A stretch of DNA of 58,994 bases from Irineochytrium annulatum (taxonomy: Eukaryota > Chytridiomycota > Chytridiomycetes > Chytridiales > Chytridiaceae), in NCBI GenBank assembly GCA_027600665.1, contig JADGJL010000040.1, forward strand, positions 1-58,994, in the 5' to 3' direction. The translations under genes were made by a program, and so were the position numbers. Numbering within the stretch: the first letter of the stretch is position 1; the number at the start of each line of letters is the position of its first letter. The notes beneath the pieces were generated by a model that was not told the DNA's origin, did no database searches, and saw only the letters and a program-made list of their open reading frames with translations. This document shows positions 16,758-25,320 of the stretch, in pieces.

Positions 16758-19052
16758 TTACAATACAGCAGCGGAAGCGTAATTGGTACGGGCGATTCTG
16801 GTTGCATCCACCATGTTACGGAGGGAAGCCACCGTTTCTTCCTGTCCACGGGTTTTTAATCCGCAGTCCGGGTTGATCCAGAACAGATTCGGATCAAGAA
16901 CACGCAGGGCGCGTTCAATCATGTTGCTCATTTCATCCACACTTGGAACCCGTGGACTATGGATATCATATACGCCAAGACCAATACCCAGCTCATACGT
17001 ATTTTCTTCAAAACTATGAATCAGTTCGCCGTGACTACGGGATGTCTCAATAGAAATGACATCTGCATCCATGGCTTCGATGGAATTAATCATGTCATGG
17101 AATTCGCAATAGCACATATGCGTATGAATTTGGGTCGTTTCGTGCACCGTGCACGTGGAAATGCGGAACGCTTTGACCGCCCAGGCCAGGTAATCGGCTT
17201 GTTCATTTTCCTTCAGCGGAAGCCCTTCACGAACAGCCGGCTCGTCAACTTGAATCATGCCAATGCCTGCCTGTTCAAGTGCTTCAACTTCCTGTCTTAG
17301 CGCATACGCCAATTGATAGGCAATCTGCTCCCGAGCAATGTCTTCCCGTACGAACGACCAGTTCATGATGGTAATTGGGCCAGTCAGCATGCCTTTAACA
17401 GGGCGATCGGTCTGCGATTGAGCATATTTCGTTTCTTCTACCGTCATTTCACCCGTGAACGCAACATCCCCGAAGATAATAGGCGGCTTCACGCAACGTG
17501 AACCATACGACTGTACCCAGCCGAACTGTGTAAAGGCAAAACCGGCAAGTTTCTCGCCAAAGAACTCAACCATATCGGTACGCTCAAACTCACCATGTAC
17601 CAATACGTCAATTCCGATCTCTTCCTGAAGCTTAATCCAGATATCAATCTGCTCCCGGATGAAGGCAGCATACTGTTCGTTGTTCAACTCGCCTTTTCGC
17701 CACAACTGACGTGCTTTTCTGACTTCAGCAGATTGTGGGAAACTGCCAATCGTTGTTGTCGGGAAAAGTGGCAATTGCCATTTGGTCTGTTGGGCTTCAT
17801 GACGCTCTGCAAACGGACGGGAGCGCTCTGGCTGTTGAACACTTATGGAAGCAACGGCTTTCTGTACAGCTGTGCGGTTCCGATCTTCGGATTGCTGAAG
17901 TGCCTGAAGGGGAAGCTCTGCTTCGTCTATTTTGGCTGTAATCTCTGCACTTGGTGAATATAGGGCTGTAGTCAAAAGAACAATCTCATCCAGCTTTTCA
18001 TCTGCAAACGCAAGAGCATTTTTCAAATCAGATGTAAGTTTTGCCTCACGTGCAGTGGTAACGGGCACATGCAGCAGGCTGCAGGATGATTGCACGATGA
18101 TACGTTCAGACGTTACGACTTCAGCCAGTTCATTCAGCAACTTCAGTTTGCCTTGAAGGGAAGCTTTCCAGATCCCACGTCCATCAATAATACCTGCTCC
18201 GAGCACTTTGTCAGCCGGGAAACCGGATGTGCGAATGGATTGTATGTTACCAGAGAGTCCGTGTACAAAATCTAGTCCTACCCCTTGCACTGGCAATGAC
18301 ACAATGTCACTGTAGTTTTCGACAGATTCAAAGTACGTTTGCAGCATGATATTCAGGCCCGGCACGGCCGCCGCAAATGTCTCATATATATTATTCAGAC
18401 GCTGTACGTCTTCATCATCTAATTTGGTGACCAGAATAGGTTCGTCGATCTGCACCCACTGAACACCTTCACTCGCAAGTTCCTGGAGTAATTGAGTGTA
18501 AAGTGGAAGCAAGCGATCCAGCCATGCGTCAGTCTCGGATTTATCATAGCCTTTCGAGAGCTTCAGGAAGGTTAATGGTCCAACGATGACCGGTTTTCCT
18601 TCAATGCCGAGTTTTTCTTTTGCTTCACGATAAGCGAGAAGTGGCTTGTTCTCCGTCAGAGTTGGGGAAGCCCCCTCCAGTTCAGGTACGATGTAGTGAT
18701 AGTTGGTGTTAAACCATTTTGTCATTTCGCTCGCTGCGGCATCTTTCGTACCCCGGGCAATGCCATAATATACGGACAACGGAACCGAGCCACCATCATA
18801 AGCAAAACGTTTAGGAATAATGCCGAACATCACGGCCGTATCCAGTATATGATCGTAATAACTAAAATCATTAACCGGAATGAGGTCGATGCCTTTTGCT
18901 TGCTGTTTACACAAATGATCGATACGGATCTCTTGCAAACGTGCGTGAAATTCTGTTTCCTCCAATTTGCCTGCCCAGAACGCTTCCAACGCTTTCTTCC
19001 ATTCCCGATCAGCACCAATACGCGGATATCCCAATACACTACTTTTCGTCAT
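16758..19052 (-). CDS. metE: Cobalamin-independent methionine synthase
   Basis: A 764-residue MetE of full family length. It transfers the methyl group of 5-methyltetrahydropteroyl-triglutamate to homocysteine, the last step of methionine synthesis, without B12. The N-terminal domain (from SSVLGYPRIGADREWKKALE) and C-terminal catalytic domain are complete. Zinc ligands are in THMCYCEFHD (His and Cys near 646/648) and DCGLKTR (Cys near 730). The promoter has a TATAAT -10 and a palindrome over the -35 (19138-19154). I see no S-box, T-box or cobalamin riboswitch in the short leader, unlike many Firmicute metE genes. Confidence 0.95.
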   Translation of the reverse strand: MTKSSVLGYPRIGADREWKKALEAFWAGKLEETEFHARLQEIRIDHLCKQQAKGIDLIPVNDFSYYDHILDTAVMFGIIPKRFAYDGGSVPLSVYYGIARGTKDAAASEMTKWFNTNYHYIVPELEGASPTLTENKPLLAYREAKEKLGIEGKPVIVGPLTFLKLSKGYDKSETDAWLDRLLPLYTQLLQELASEGVQWVQIDEPILVTKLDDEDVQRLNNIYETFAAAVPGLNIMLQTYFESVENYSDIVSLPVQGVGLDFVHGLSGNIQSIRTSGFPADKVLGAGIIDGRGIWKASLQGKLKLLNELAEVVTSERIIVQSSCSLLHVPVTTAREAKLTSDLKNALAFADEKLDEIVLLTTALYSPSAEITAKIDEAELPLQALQQSEDRNRTAVQKAVASISVQQPERSRPFAERHEAQQTKWQLPLFPTTTIGSFPQSAEVRKARQLWRKGELNNEQYAAFIREQIDIWIKLQEEIGIDVLVHGEFERTDMVEFFGEKLAGFAFTQFGWVQSYGSRCVKPPIIFGDVAFTGEMTVEETKYAQSQTDRPVKGMLTGPITIMNWSFVREDIAREQIAYQLAYALRQEVEALEQAGIGMIQVDEPAVREGLPLKENEQADYLAWAVKAFRISTCTVHETTQIHTHMCYCEFHDMINSIEAMDADVISIETSRSHGELIHSFEENTYELGIGLGVYDIHSPRVPSVDEMSNMIERALRVLDPNLFWINPDCGLKTRGQEETVASLRNMVDATRIARTNYASAAVL

Positions 19053-19125
19053 CGTTTAAAACCCCTCTGCTTTTATGTTACACAAAATTTATCACAGATC
19101 CGGAGTTATAACGTAATTCCATTAA

Positions 19126-19154
19126 ATTATACCTAGTTATAGCCTGTGGCTATA
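19126..19154 (-). promoter_or_regulatory. metE promoter with 17-bp palindromic operator
   Basis: On the minus strand a TATAAT -10 (19126-19131) lies about 75 nt before metE. The -35 position is occupied by the palindrome TATAGCCTGTGGCTATA (19138-19154; 7-bp arms, 3-bp centre). No consensus -35 exists at 17 bp, so an activator or repressor should decide expression. The layout recalls the streptococcal MET-box (TATAG...CTATA, 17 bp) bound by a LysR-type methionine regulator. The regulator's gene is not in the window. Confidence 0.6.
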
Positions 19155-19245
19155 TCAAAAGTGATCATTACGTTTGAAAAAGACACCAGTAATGTTACAA
19201 TGGATAACTATGTTCATACGAATGATTGAAGGGAGGGCGATAAGC

Positions 19246-19869
19246 ATGAATCTGTATCACATCCAGTCTACCGTGCACGGAATCAACAGAGTAGCATCGT
19301 TTTTGGAAGAAAATTATATTGGTATCGCTTGGTCCGGTACAGGAGATCTGGAGCAAACGCCCCCGGAGCTATGGAAGGAACAGTTGGTTCAACACGCTAG
19401 CTTGGATGAAGCAGAATTGGCGAGAGCACTCGCGACATTACATATGTTTGCCAACCTCATGCAGGATGGGGATTATGTATTAATTAGCGATGATGAATGG
19501 ACGTATGTGGGGGATATCGGGGATTATTATTACGACGATTCCGCTGGCACGGAAGAGGACTTGATCTGTCACCGCCGCGGGGTTACATGGTTGGGTCGTA
19601 TTCCTCTCGCTGAGCTAAATGACAAAGTTCAGTCGCTGCTAAAAGATTCATCCATACTTGCAAAGTTTGAGCATCCCGTTTCACAAGCACAGCTGGATCG
19701 CGGACTTGCAATCGGCATAGCAGCTGAAGCAACACACACTCTCTCAACAGCAATAGATGAAGCTACAATTCAAGCAGCTATTCATGTGCTGAAGGAAGCG
19801 TTACACAGTGAAGAAGAAGAGCTGCGAATTCGTGCGGCTACAGCCATTTTGCAGTATGCCAAACCATAG
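19246..19869 (+). CDS. Protein of unknown function
   Basis: A 207-residue soluble, acidic protein that I cannot assign. Residues 20-130 contain ENYIGIAWSGTGDLE, then MQDGDYVLISDDEWTYVGDIGDYYYDD, then CHRRGVTWLGRIPLAEL. This order (G-IAW, GDYVL, VG.IG.Y.Y, HRRGV.WLG) resembles small beta-barrel modules fused to some restriction-type nucleases, but no nuclease domain follows; the C-terminal 60 residues look helical. I start at 19246, where GGGAGGG lies upstream; a longer frame from 19174 lacks a ribosome site. It is divergent from metE. Confidence 0.6.
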   Translation: MNLYHIQSTVHGINRVASFLEENYIGIAWSGTGDLEQTPPELWKEQLVQHASLDEAELARALATLHMFANLMQDGDYVLISDDEWTYVGDIGDYYYDDSAGTEEDLICHRRGVTWLGRIPLAELNDKVQSLLKDSSILAKFEHPVSQAQLDRGLAIGIAAEATHTLSTAIDEATIQAAIHVLKEALHSEEEELRIRAATAILQYAKP

Positions 19870-20076
19870 TAACATGCAAAAGTTAGAGAATAGTCGTGAT
19901 TTTATATAGAAATCATTCATATCAAAACAATTTAAAATTTTCCAATTCTGGAGTGAGTTGAGGCGTACTTATAGAAATATTCAATGGATGGGGGAATTGA
20001 CGCTTGCTGTTGGGAATGATAATTTAGACATATCATTAAAACCAATAAGTCCAATGAGATAAAGGGGGTATGTAGG

Positions 20077-20565
20077 GTGACACACATCGTGCATGCAGCA
20101 GCTGAAGATATTCGCAGCGAGGATTCGTTGCAATTGATCAAGGAACTGAGTGAAGAACTCGGTTTGTTATATGGCGGTGATGGAACGGCGGGATTTCAAC
20201 TGTCCGACGTTGAAGTGCCACGGGCGGCTTTTATCGTTGCGAGGATCGACGGGTACCCGGTTGGTTGCGGAGCACTTAGACCCCTTGATGAAACATCTGT
20301 AGAAGTTAAACGCATGTATACACGCAGTGGCTACCGCCGTAAGGGGATAGCCCAGGCTATTTTGGCTGAGGCGGAGCGTCTTGCAAGCGAACTTGGTTAT
20401 ACCAACCTGAAACTGCAAACCGGTCCATTACAGCCGGAAGCTGCAGCACTATATGAGCGCGTAGGGTATTATCGAATCCCTGTATTCAGTGGCAATTGGG
20501 ATAAAGTGTTGGCCTACCAGAAAGATCTGGTACACGAAAAGGTAAATGTTACGCACGAATCATAA
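20077..20565 (+). CDS. GNAT family N-acetyltransferase
   Basis: A 162-residue acetyltransferase. The acetyl-CoA motif A is VEVKRMYTRSGYRRKGIAQAIL (R/Q-x-x-G-x-G/A type), motif B is LKLQTGPLQPEAAALYERVGY. The substrate is unknown. The GTG start at 20077 has a GGGGGT site 9-10 nt upstream. It ends at a GTCGCC-family terminator and is convergent with the HxlR regulator. Confidence 0.85.
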   Translation: MTHIVHAAAEDIRSEDSLQLIKELSEELGLLYGGDGTAGFQLSDVEVPRAAFIVARIDGYPVGCGALRPLDETSVEVKRMYTRSGYRRKGIAQAILAEAERLASELGYTNLKLQTGPLQPEAAALYERVGYYRIPVFSGNWDKVLAYQKDLVHEKVNVTHES

Positions 20566-20606
20566 CTTCCGTTATTGAACGGATAGAGGAGCATAATATA
20601 CAAGAA

Positions 20607-20632
20607 AAAGTCGCCTATGGGCGACTTTTTTT
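20607..20632 (+). terminator. Terminator after GNAT gene (GTCGCC family)
   Basis: AAAAGTCGCC/GGCGACTTTT hairpin with a short loop, extended by T. Confidence 0.82.
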
Positions 20633-20690
20633 AGCTTTAATATATGCAATGATCTCTAATGATCTCATCTGAACATGTAGACAAAATCGT

Positions 20691-21056
20691 TTAATCCGTT
20701 ACGCTATTATTGATCGATGGGTCTTGATATTGAGCGCCCCATTCGCACAGTCCTTCCAAAACGGGCAGTAACCTCTCAGCTTTCGCTGTCAGTCGGTACT
20801 CGACTTTAGGAGGGACTTGAGGGTACTCTTTGCGCTCTACCATGCCATCTGCTTCCAATTCTTTGAGCTGTGAACTCAATGTTTTATATGTGATGGCTCC
20901 GATCTGTCTTTTCAGCTCATTGAAGCGGACAGGCGGGTTTTCTGCCAAAAGGTACATAATCACCATTTTCCATTTGCCACCAATAACGGACAACGTATAT
21001 CCAAAAGGGGTATCTTGAATGTTTTTAACTTTACCGTGGTAGTCAGCCATACTCAT
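20691..21056 (-). CDS. HxlR-family winged-helix regulator
   Basis: 121 residues. Typical HxlR features are PFGYTLSVIGGKWKMVIMYLL, the recognition helix region RFNELKRQIGAITYKTLSSQLKEL, and the wing VERKEYPQVPPKVEYRLT. HxlR proteins sense formaldehyde, disulfide or quinone stress and usually regulate a divergent neighbour. Here no divergent gene exists; the next gene upstream is uppP on the same strand. I choose ATG 21056 with AAGGA 11 nt upstream rather than GTG 21065, which is too close to that site. Its promoter at 21079-21103 carries an inverted AGTAC repeat, suggesting autoregulation. Confidence 0.87.
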   Translation of the reverse strand: MSMADYHGKVKNIQDTPFGYTLSVIGGKWKMVIMYLLAENPPVRFNELKRQIGAITYKTLSSQLKELEADGMVERKEYPQVPPKVEYRLTAKAERLLPVLEGLCEWGAQYQDPSINNSVTD

Positions 21057-21078
21057 TATTAACACTATCCTTCCGGGT

Positions 21079-21103
21079 AGTACCTATTATAAAAGACCGT
21101 ACT
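21079..21103 (-). promoter_or_regulatory. Candidate HxlR operator over the -10 box
   Basis: AGTAC (21079-21083) and GTACT (21099-21103) form an inverted repeat with a 15-bp centre. The centre holds a minus-strand TATAAT (21086-21091) placed correctly for the HxlR gene. Known HxlR sites contain GTAC half-sites, so autoregulation is a fair inference. Confidence 0.5.
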
Positions 21104-21221
21104 GTTTATTTTGGATCAGTTTAAACTAATCTCACCTGAAAGTAAAGTAGAACTACGATGACTCAAAAAACAATACGCCGCCTCAGCTGAAGATTTAACT
21201 GATGGCTCTGCTAGATACAAC

Positions 21222-21252
21222 AAAGGAACAACCATCGCTGGTTGTTCCTTTT
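21222..21252. terminator. Terminator-like hairpin after uppP
   Basis: A 12-bp stem AAAGGAACAACC/GGTTGTTCCTTT. The T tail is only three to four bases on either strand, so strength is uncertain. It lies just past the uppP stop on the minus strand. Confidence 0.6.
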
Positions 21253-21270
21253 GGTGTGATTAGTTTGTTT

Positions 21271-22083
21271 TTATAAGAAGATCAGCAACAATGTTCCTGC
21301 GGCAAAACAGTAATACGAAAAGTATTTCAGGTTGCCTTTTGCCATAATGCCCATAAACCATCTCATGGAGAAATAGGTAACGAAGAGTGTTGTGATAAAT
21401 GCAATCAGATAGGGGATCGCCAGCTGTGATCGATTTGGATCATTGGCGATGTCGGATACACCCATGATGAGTCCACCAATGCTTATTGGAATATACAGCA
21501 TGAAGGAGAACTTCAGTGCCGTTTCCTGTTTCATGCCCACAGCGATGGATGCAATTACAGTCGCCCCAGAACGGCTAATTCCGGGAATAAGAGCTACGGC
21601 CTGAGCGAGACCGACCAACAATGCATCTTTTGTAGACAGATCACCGTCTTGTTTACGACCACGAAGATTACGAATCAGCCATAAGGCAACCCCGGTGATC
21701 AATAGCGCGATGGAAACAGTGTAGACGGACGAGAAAATTTCTTCAATCCGATCCTTGAACAGGACCGCAACGACAGCAGCAGGAACCGTACCAATAATTA
21801 TGTATAAGCAAAACATGAAGTCTGCTCTATATTCCTCTTTACGAGTACGCAGGTAACCTAATGCACCAATAATCAACGTTTTGATATCTTCCCGGAAAAT
21901 AAAAATAATAGCGATAAGCGATGCCGTGTTGGTTAAAATCTCAAATGACAATCCATTCTGCTTCATGCCCATCAGTCTCTGGGCGATGATCAAGTGACCG
22001 CTGGAGGAGACAGGAATTGGCTCCGTTGCGCCTTGAACAATACCTAAAAATAAATACTTTAACCATAACATAATTTCTTCCAT
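21271..22083 (-). CDS. uppP: Undecaprenyl-diphosphate phosphatase (UppP/BacA)
   Basis: A 270-residue membrane phosphatase. It recycles undecaprenyl pyrophosphate to the monophosphate lipid carrier for wall synthesis and confers some bacitracin tolerance. Signature residues are E21 with PVSSSGH (24-30) and GISRSGAT (about 167-174), within about eight membrane helices. AAGGAGG lies 5 nt before ATG 22083; a second in-frame ATG (22071) is possible. It is a separate unit, divergent from the iron-binding lipoprotein gene. Confidence 0.93.
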   Translation of the reverse strand: MEEIMLWLKYLFLGIVQGATEPIPVSSSGHLIIAQRLMGMKQNGLSFEILTNTASLIAIIFIFREDIKTLIIGALGYLRTRKEEYRADFMFCLYIIIGTVPAAVVAVLFKDRIEEIFSSVYTVSIALLITGVALWLIRNLRGRKQDGDLSTKDALLVGLAQAVALIPGISRSGATVIASIAVGMKQETALKFSFMLYIPISIGGLIMGVSDIANDPNRSQLAIPYLIAFITTLFVTYFSMRWFMGIMAKGNLKYFSYYCFAAGTLLLIFL

Positions 22084-22225
22084 GTTTTCCTCCTTGAATA
22101 CGTTTCATTGGCTTTCCAATGATCTCTCTTTTTAATAAAAGTGACTTGTCTACTCTATTGATGATAGCCGCTTAAGTTAGTGACTTGCAAGTTAGAGTTC
22201 ATAGAGGGAGGGAAATAAACATAGC

Positions 22226-22269
22226 TTGTCAAATACTTCAGAGCATGATATCGTTGATAACGATTATCA
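22226..22269 (+). promoter_or_regulatory. Promoter with Fur box
   Basis: -35 TTGTCA (22226-22231), a 17-bp spacer, a weak -10 TATCGT (22249-22254), then TGATAACGATTATCA (22255-22269). The last matches the 7-1-7 Fur consensus (TGATAAT-N-ATTATCA) at all but one position. Fur would cover the transcription start and repress the downstream lipoprotein gene when iron is plentiful. Confidence 0.82.
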
Positions 22270-22294
22270 ATATCAACGAAAAGGTGGGTTTATT

Positions 22295-23323
22295 TTGCGT
22301 AAACAGATAAAATCAGTATGGATCATAATGGCACTCATCTTGCTGCTAGTACTTAGTGCTTGTGGTCAATCTACCACGAGCAATAGTACAACCGGGGACA
22401 GTACGAATGAAACTGCGGGAACAGAAACCAAGACGAACTCGGATTCAGCTTCTTCTGCTGGTACAGAAGCAACTGCCGAAGAGGAACTCGTTACATATCA
22501 ATCGGATGCAGGTGAAGTACAGGTACCCAAAAATCCTAAGCGCATTATTGATTTGACGTCATTTTCGACGGGGTACTTTGTTGCCCTCGATGCACCGGTA
22601 GTCGGCGCTTTATCAGGAGCGATGAACAACAAGTATATCAAGGATCAACTTGCAGAAGCTGGCACAAGTGATCTGGGTGAAAAGCCTACACCAGAGAGTC
22701 TAATCAGCTTAAAACCCGACCTCTTTATTGTGTACACAGGCACAGAGGGCATCGACAAGCTGGAGCAGATTGCGCCAGTCGTACAGATTGATTATGGTAA
22801 GCGCAATTTCAAGGATCTGATGCTTGAGATGGGTAAGCTTACCAATAGAGAAGACGCAGCTAAAGCATGGAATGCTAAATGGGAAGCAAAGATTAACGAA
22901 ATGAAGCCTAAGGTTCAGGAAGCTGTGGGTGATCGCACGGTATCCATTCTGAATCCGTATGCCAAAGGATTATTTGTATTTGGGCACAACTACGGCCGAG
23001 GCGGTGAAATTATTTATGGAGAGTTTGGTCTCAAGGCACCTGCCAAGGCTCAAGCTGAAGCAATTGACAGCGGTACTGGTTGGGCTTCGATATCCATGGA
23101 ACTATTACCGGAGTATGCGGGGGATATCATCTTCACCAGCCCATGGTCGGGAGACAAAACTGATCCCAAGATCGTATATGATAATCCATTGTGGAAAAAT
23201 TTGCCTGCGGTGAAGGCCAATCATGTGTTCCAGCTTGACCCGACTTCAGACTCGTACAACGATCCGTTAACGTTGGAAGGTCAGCTGCAGTTTATTTCGG
23301 ATAGCTTGCTTTCGAAAAAGTAA
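22295..23323 (+). CDS. Iron-siderophore ABC transporter binding lipoprotein
   Basis: A 342-residue FecB/FhuD-type (class III) solute-binding protein. Its lipoprotein signal ends in LSAC (20-23), followed by a Ser/Thr/Glu-rich linker of about 40 residues and the two-lobed domain starting at PKRIIDLTSFSTGYF. The domain contains KPDLFIVYTGTEGIDKL and the long-helix region. I start at TTG 22295, with AAGGTGGG 6 nt upstream; an upstream GTC/TTG-started frame would include the Fur box and is unlikely. The permease and ATPase are not adjacent, so it must share a transporter encoded elsewhere. Confidence 0.88.
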   Translation: MRKQIKSVWIIMALILLLVLSACGQSTTSNSTTGDSTNETAGTETKTNSDSASSAGTEATAEEELVTYQSDAGEVQVPKNPKRIIDLTSFSTGYFVALDAPVVGALSGAMNNKYIKDQLAEAGTSDLGEKPTPESLISLKPDLFIVYTGTEGIDKLEQIAPVVQIDYGKRNFKDLMLEMGKLTNREDAAKAWNAKWEAKINEMKPKVQEAVGDRTVSILNPYAKGLFVFGHNYGRGGEIIYGEFGLKAPAKAQAEAIDSGTGWASISMELLPEYAGDIIFTSPWSGDKTDPKIVYDNPLWKNLPAVKANHVFQLDPTSDSYNDPLTLEGQLQFISDSLLSKK

Positions 23324-23356
23324 AATTGGACTGAAAAATATAATAGAGTAACATAG

Positions 23357-23401
23357 GAGCATTTCCAAACGTCATTAAAAGACGGGGAGATGCTCTTTTT
23401 T
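23357..23401 (+). terminator. Terminator after siderophore-binding gene
   Basis: GAGCAT-x-TCC pairs with GGA-x-ATGCTC around a 17-nt loop and is followed by seven T. Confidence 0.8.
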
Positions 23402-23452
23402 AGTGATACGGAACAGTATTAGCTAGTACCATGACAGATGAGGGCAGTTGTT

Positions 23453-24358
23453 TTATTGATCCATACCTCTCAGGCGTTTAATATCTTCTCTGGGCGGTAA
23501 ACCGAACATGCGAGAATATTCACGACTGAATTGCGACGGGCTTTCGTAACCTACTTGAAATGCTACATCTGCTGCATCGGTGGACTTGGATAATAACAAG
23601 CGCCGAGCTTCTTGCAACCTAAGTTGTTTTTGAAACTGAATCGGACTCATGGCAGTCACTTCTTTAAAGTGTCTGTGCAACGAGGGAGTACTCATATTCG
23701 CCAAATCGGCCAGATCCTCCACCCGAAAATTTTGCTCAGAGTGATTCATAATATATTCAATAACGTCTCTGATTCGATAGGTATGGCTGCCCGCAATGGT
23801 AGCTTGTTCCAAGGCAATCCCATGGGGGCCTTTCAGAACTTTATAGAGAATTTCCTTCTTGAACAAAGGAGCGAGCAGTGGTATATCTTCCGAATGATCT
23901 TCCAACAAACATATTAACCTGACAACTGCATCCAGCAGAGATGGCTCAGCCTGGCTTACAAACATTGCACGTTTCGTCGTTTTCTGCGGTCTTGCCGGGA
24001 AATGGGAGTGGTTCAACACCTCCAGAATCTCACTGGACGTAAATTCAAGTTTCAGGGCCAGATAAGGAGCCTCAGACGAGGCTTGAATCACTTGTCCACT
24101 AACCGGCAAGTCAACGGTTGCCACGATATAACTTCCTGGACCATATCGGAAACGATCCTGTCCCAGCAGGACCTGTTTCTCACCCTGTACGATAATGCAG
24201 AACGAAGGTTCGTTCACTCTAAATATAGGTTCAGTAACAACCGATTCACGGATTAGAAATAATGAAGGGATAGCCGTCTGGTGCACACCATTGGTGTTTG
24301 AATAACGGTCAATACGTTTGGCTAATTCGTCTTGATGCTCGTGTAATCGATCAGACAT
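23453..24358 (-). CDS. AraC-family regulator with AraC_N cupin domain
   Basis: 301 residues. The N-terminal half (about 25-180) is an AraC_N-type cupin with FCIIVQGEKQVLLGQDRFRYGPGSYIV. The C-terminal 100 residues hold two helix-turn-helix motifs (FRVEDLADLANMSTPSLHRHFKEVTAMSP and DAADVAFQVGYESPSQFSREYSRMFG). Close relatives often control a neighbouring oxidoreductase, but none is adjacent here. AAGGAG precedes the ATG. It converges on the siderophore-binding gene and is divergent from the TetR gene. Confidence 0.88.
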   Translation of the reverse strand: MSDRLHEHQDELAKRIDRYSNTNGVHQTAIPSLFLIRESVVTEPIFRVNEPSFCIIVQGEKQVLLGQDRFRYGPGSYIVATVDLPVSGQVIQASSEAPYLALKLEFTSSEILEVLNHSHFPARPQKTTKRAMFVSQAEPSLLDAVVRLICLLEDHSEDIPLLAPLFKKEILYKVLKGPHGIALEQATIAGSHTYRIRDVIEYIMNHSEQNFRVEDLADLANMSTPSLHRHFKEVTAMSPIQFQKQLRLQEARRLLLSKSTDAADVAFQVGYESPSQFSREYSRMFGLPPREDIKRLRGMDQ

Positions 24359-24523
24359 GCGTTAATCTCCTTTTTCGCACAATTAATCACATTCTAGCGT
24401 ATATTGACCCTAGGCGGTAGAAAACGGATAGGAATAGGCAAACATTTGATGTAAATGGATAAGACATGCTGACTGCTGGTTACATAATCAAAAGTGCACA
24501 ATCATGATATACAACAAGTACAG

Positions 24524-24539
24524 AAGATGTATACGTCTT
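24524..24539. promoter_or_regulatory. Candidate TetR operator
   Basis: AAGATGTATACGTCTT is a 16-bp near-perfect palindrome (one mismatched pair) in the intergenic region 52 nt before the TetR gene. Position and symmetry suit an autoregulatory TetR site; no binding data can be inferred. Confidence 0.45.
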
Positions 24540-24591
24540 TTATTTACTGATCGTTCCCGATGTGTTAGATTGACTTTAGGAGGGAAGTCGA

Positions 24592-25170
24592 ATGGCTAGA
24601 AGTAAAGAGTTTGAAGTGAACGAAGTGTTGGATAAAGCAATGAAGATCTTCTGGGAACAAGGTTATGAGAAGACATCGATGAGTGACCTTGTGGAGCATA
24701 TGGGAATACATCGCCGAAGTATATACGATACATTTGATGATAAACATACATTGTTCTTGCAGGCTATGGATCGTTATACAGGCAAGATCAGTGCTACATT
24801 ACTTGCAGAAATTAAAGCGTCCAAGACGGCAGTGGAAGCACTGCATAACATTTATGGATTGATGATCAGTGAAGCAGAGGATACACCATCGGGTTGCCTG
24901 ATCGTAAATTCGGCAGTAGAGCTGGGCACACGTGATTCGGATGTAGATACACGGTCCCTTGAATCATTCAACGATACAGAGCGGATGTTTGAGCAGATCA
25001 TCGAATGGGGACAACGCGATGGAGAATTTTCCTCAGACCATGATGCGAAGGAAATGGCAGAGTACTTGCACAATATTTCTGTCGGCATTAGAGCCATGGC
25101 CAGAACCTCGACGGATAAAGTTAAATTAAATCGAATAATCAATGTATCCATAAAACTGTTGAAAAAATGA
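24592..25170 (+). CDS. TetR/AcrR-family regulator
   Basis: 192 residues with an N-terminal helix-turn-helix (EVLDKAMKIFWEQGYEKTSMSDLVEHMGIHRRSIYDTFDDKHTLF) of the common YxaF/RutR-like type. A C-terminal ligand domain contains GCLIVNSAVELGTRD. AGGAGGGA lies upstream of the ATG. It is monocistronic, with a strong terminator immediately downstream, so its target is either itself or a distant gene. Confidence 0.88.
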   Translation: MARSKEFEVNEVLDKAMKIFWEQGYEKTSMSDLVEHMGIHRRSIYDTFDDKHTLFLQAMDRYTGKISATLLAEIKASKTAVEALHNIYGLMISEAEDTPSGCLIVNSAVELGTRDSDVDTRSLESFNDTERMFEQIIEWGQRDGEFSSDHDAKEMAEYLHNISVGIRAMARTSTDKVKLNRIINVSIKLLKK

Positions 25171-25242
25171 TACGGCTGGCTCTACGCGCATATAGAGGCA
25201 TATCCGAAATGTCATTCCATACGATGTGCCTAAACATATCCC

Positions 25243-25288
25243 AAATAGCAGCTTGTAATCCGTTATAGGATTACAAGCTGCTATTTTT
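25243..25288. terminator. Strong terminator between TetR and MerR genes
   Basis: An 18-bp near-perfect stem from AAATAGCAGCTTGTAATC to its complement, loop of 7-8 nt, with five T on the plus strand and fewer on the minus strand. Confidence 0.88.
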
Positions 25289-25320
25289 GTACCTATTTAC
25301 GTCATGAGAAAGATGGACCA

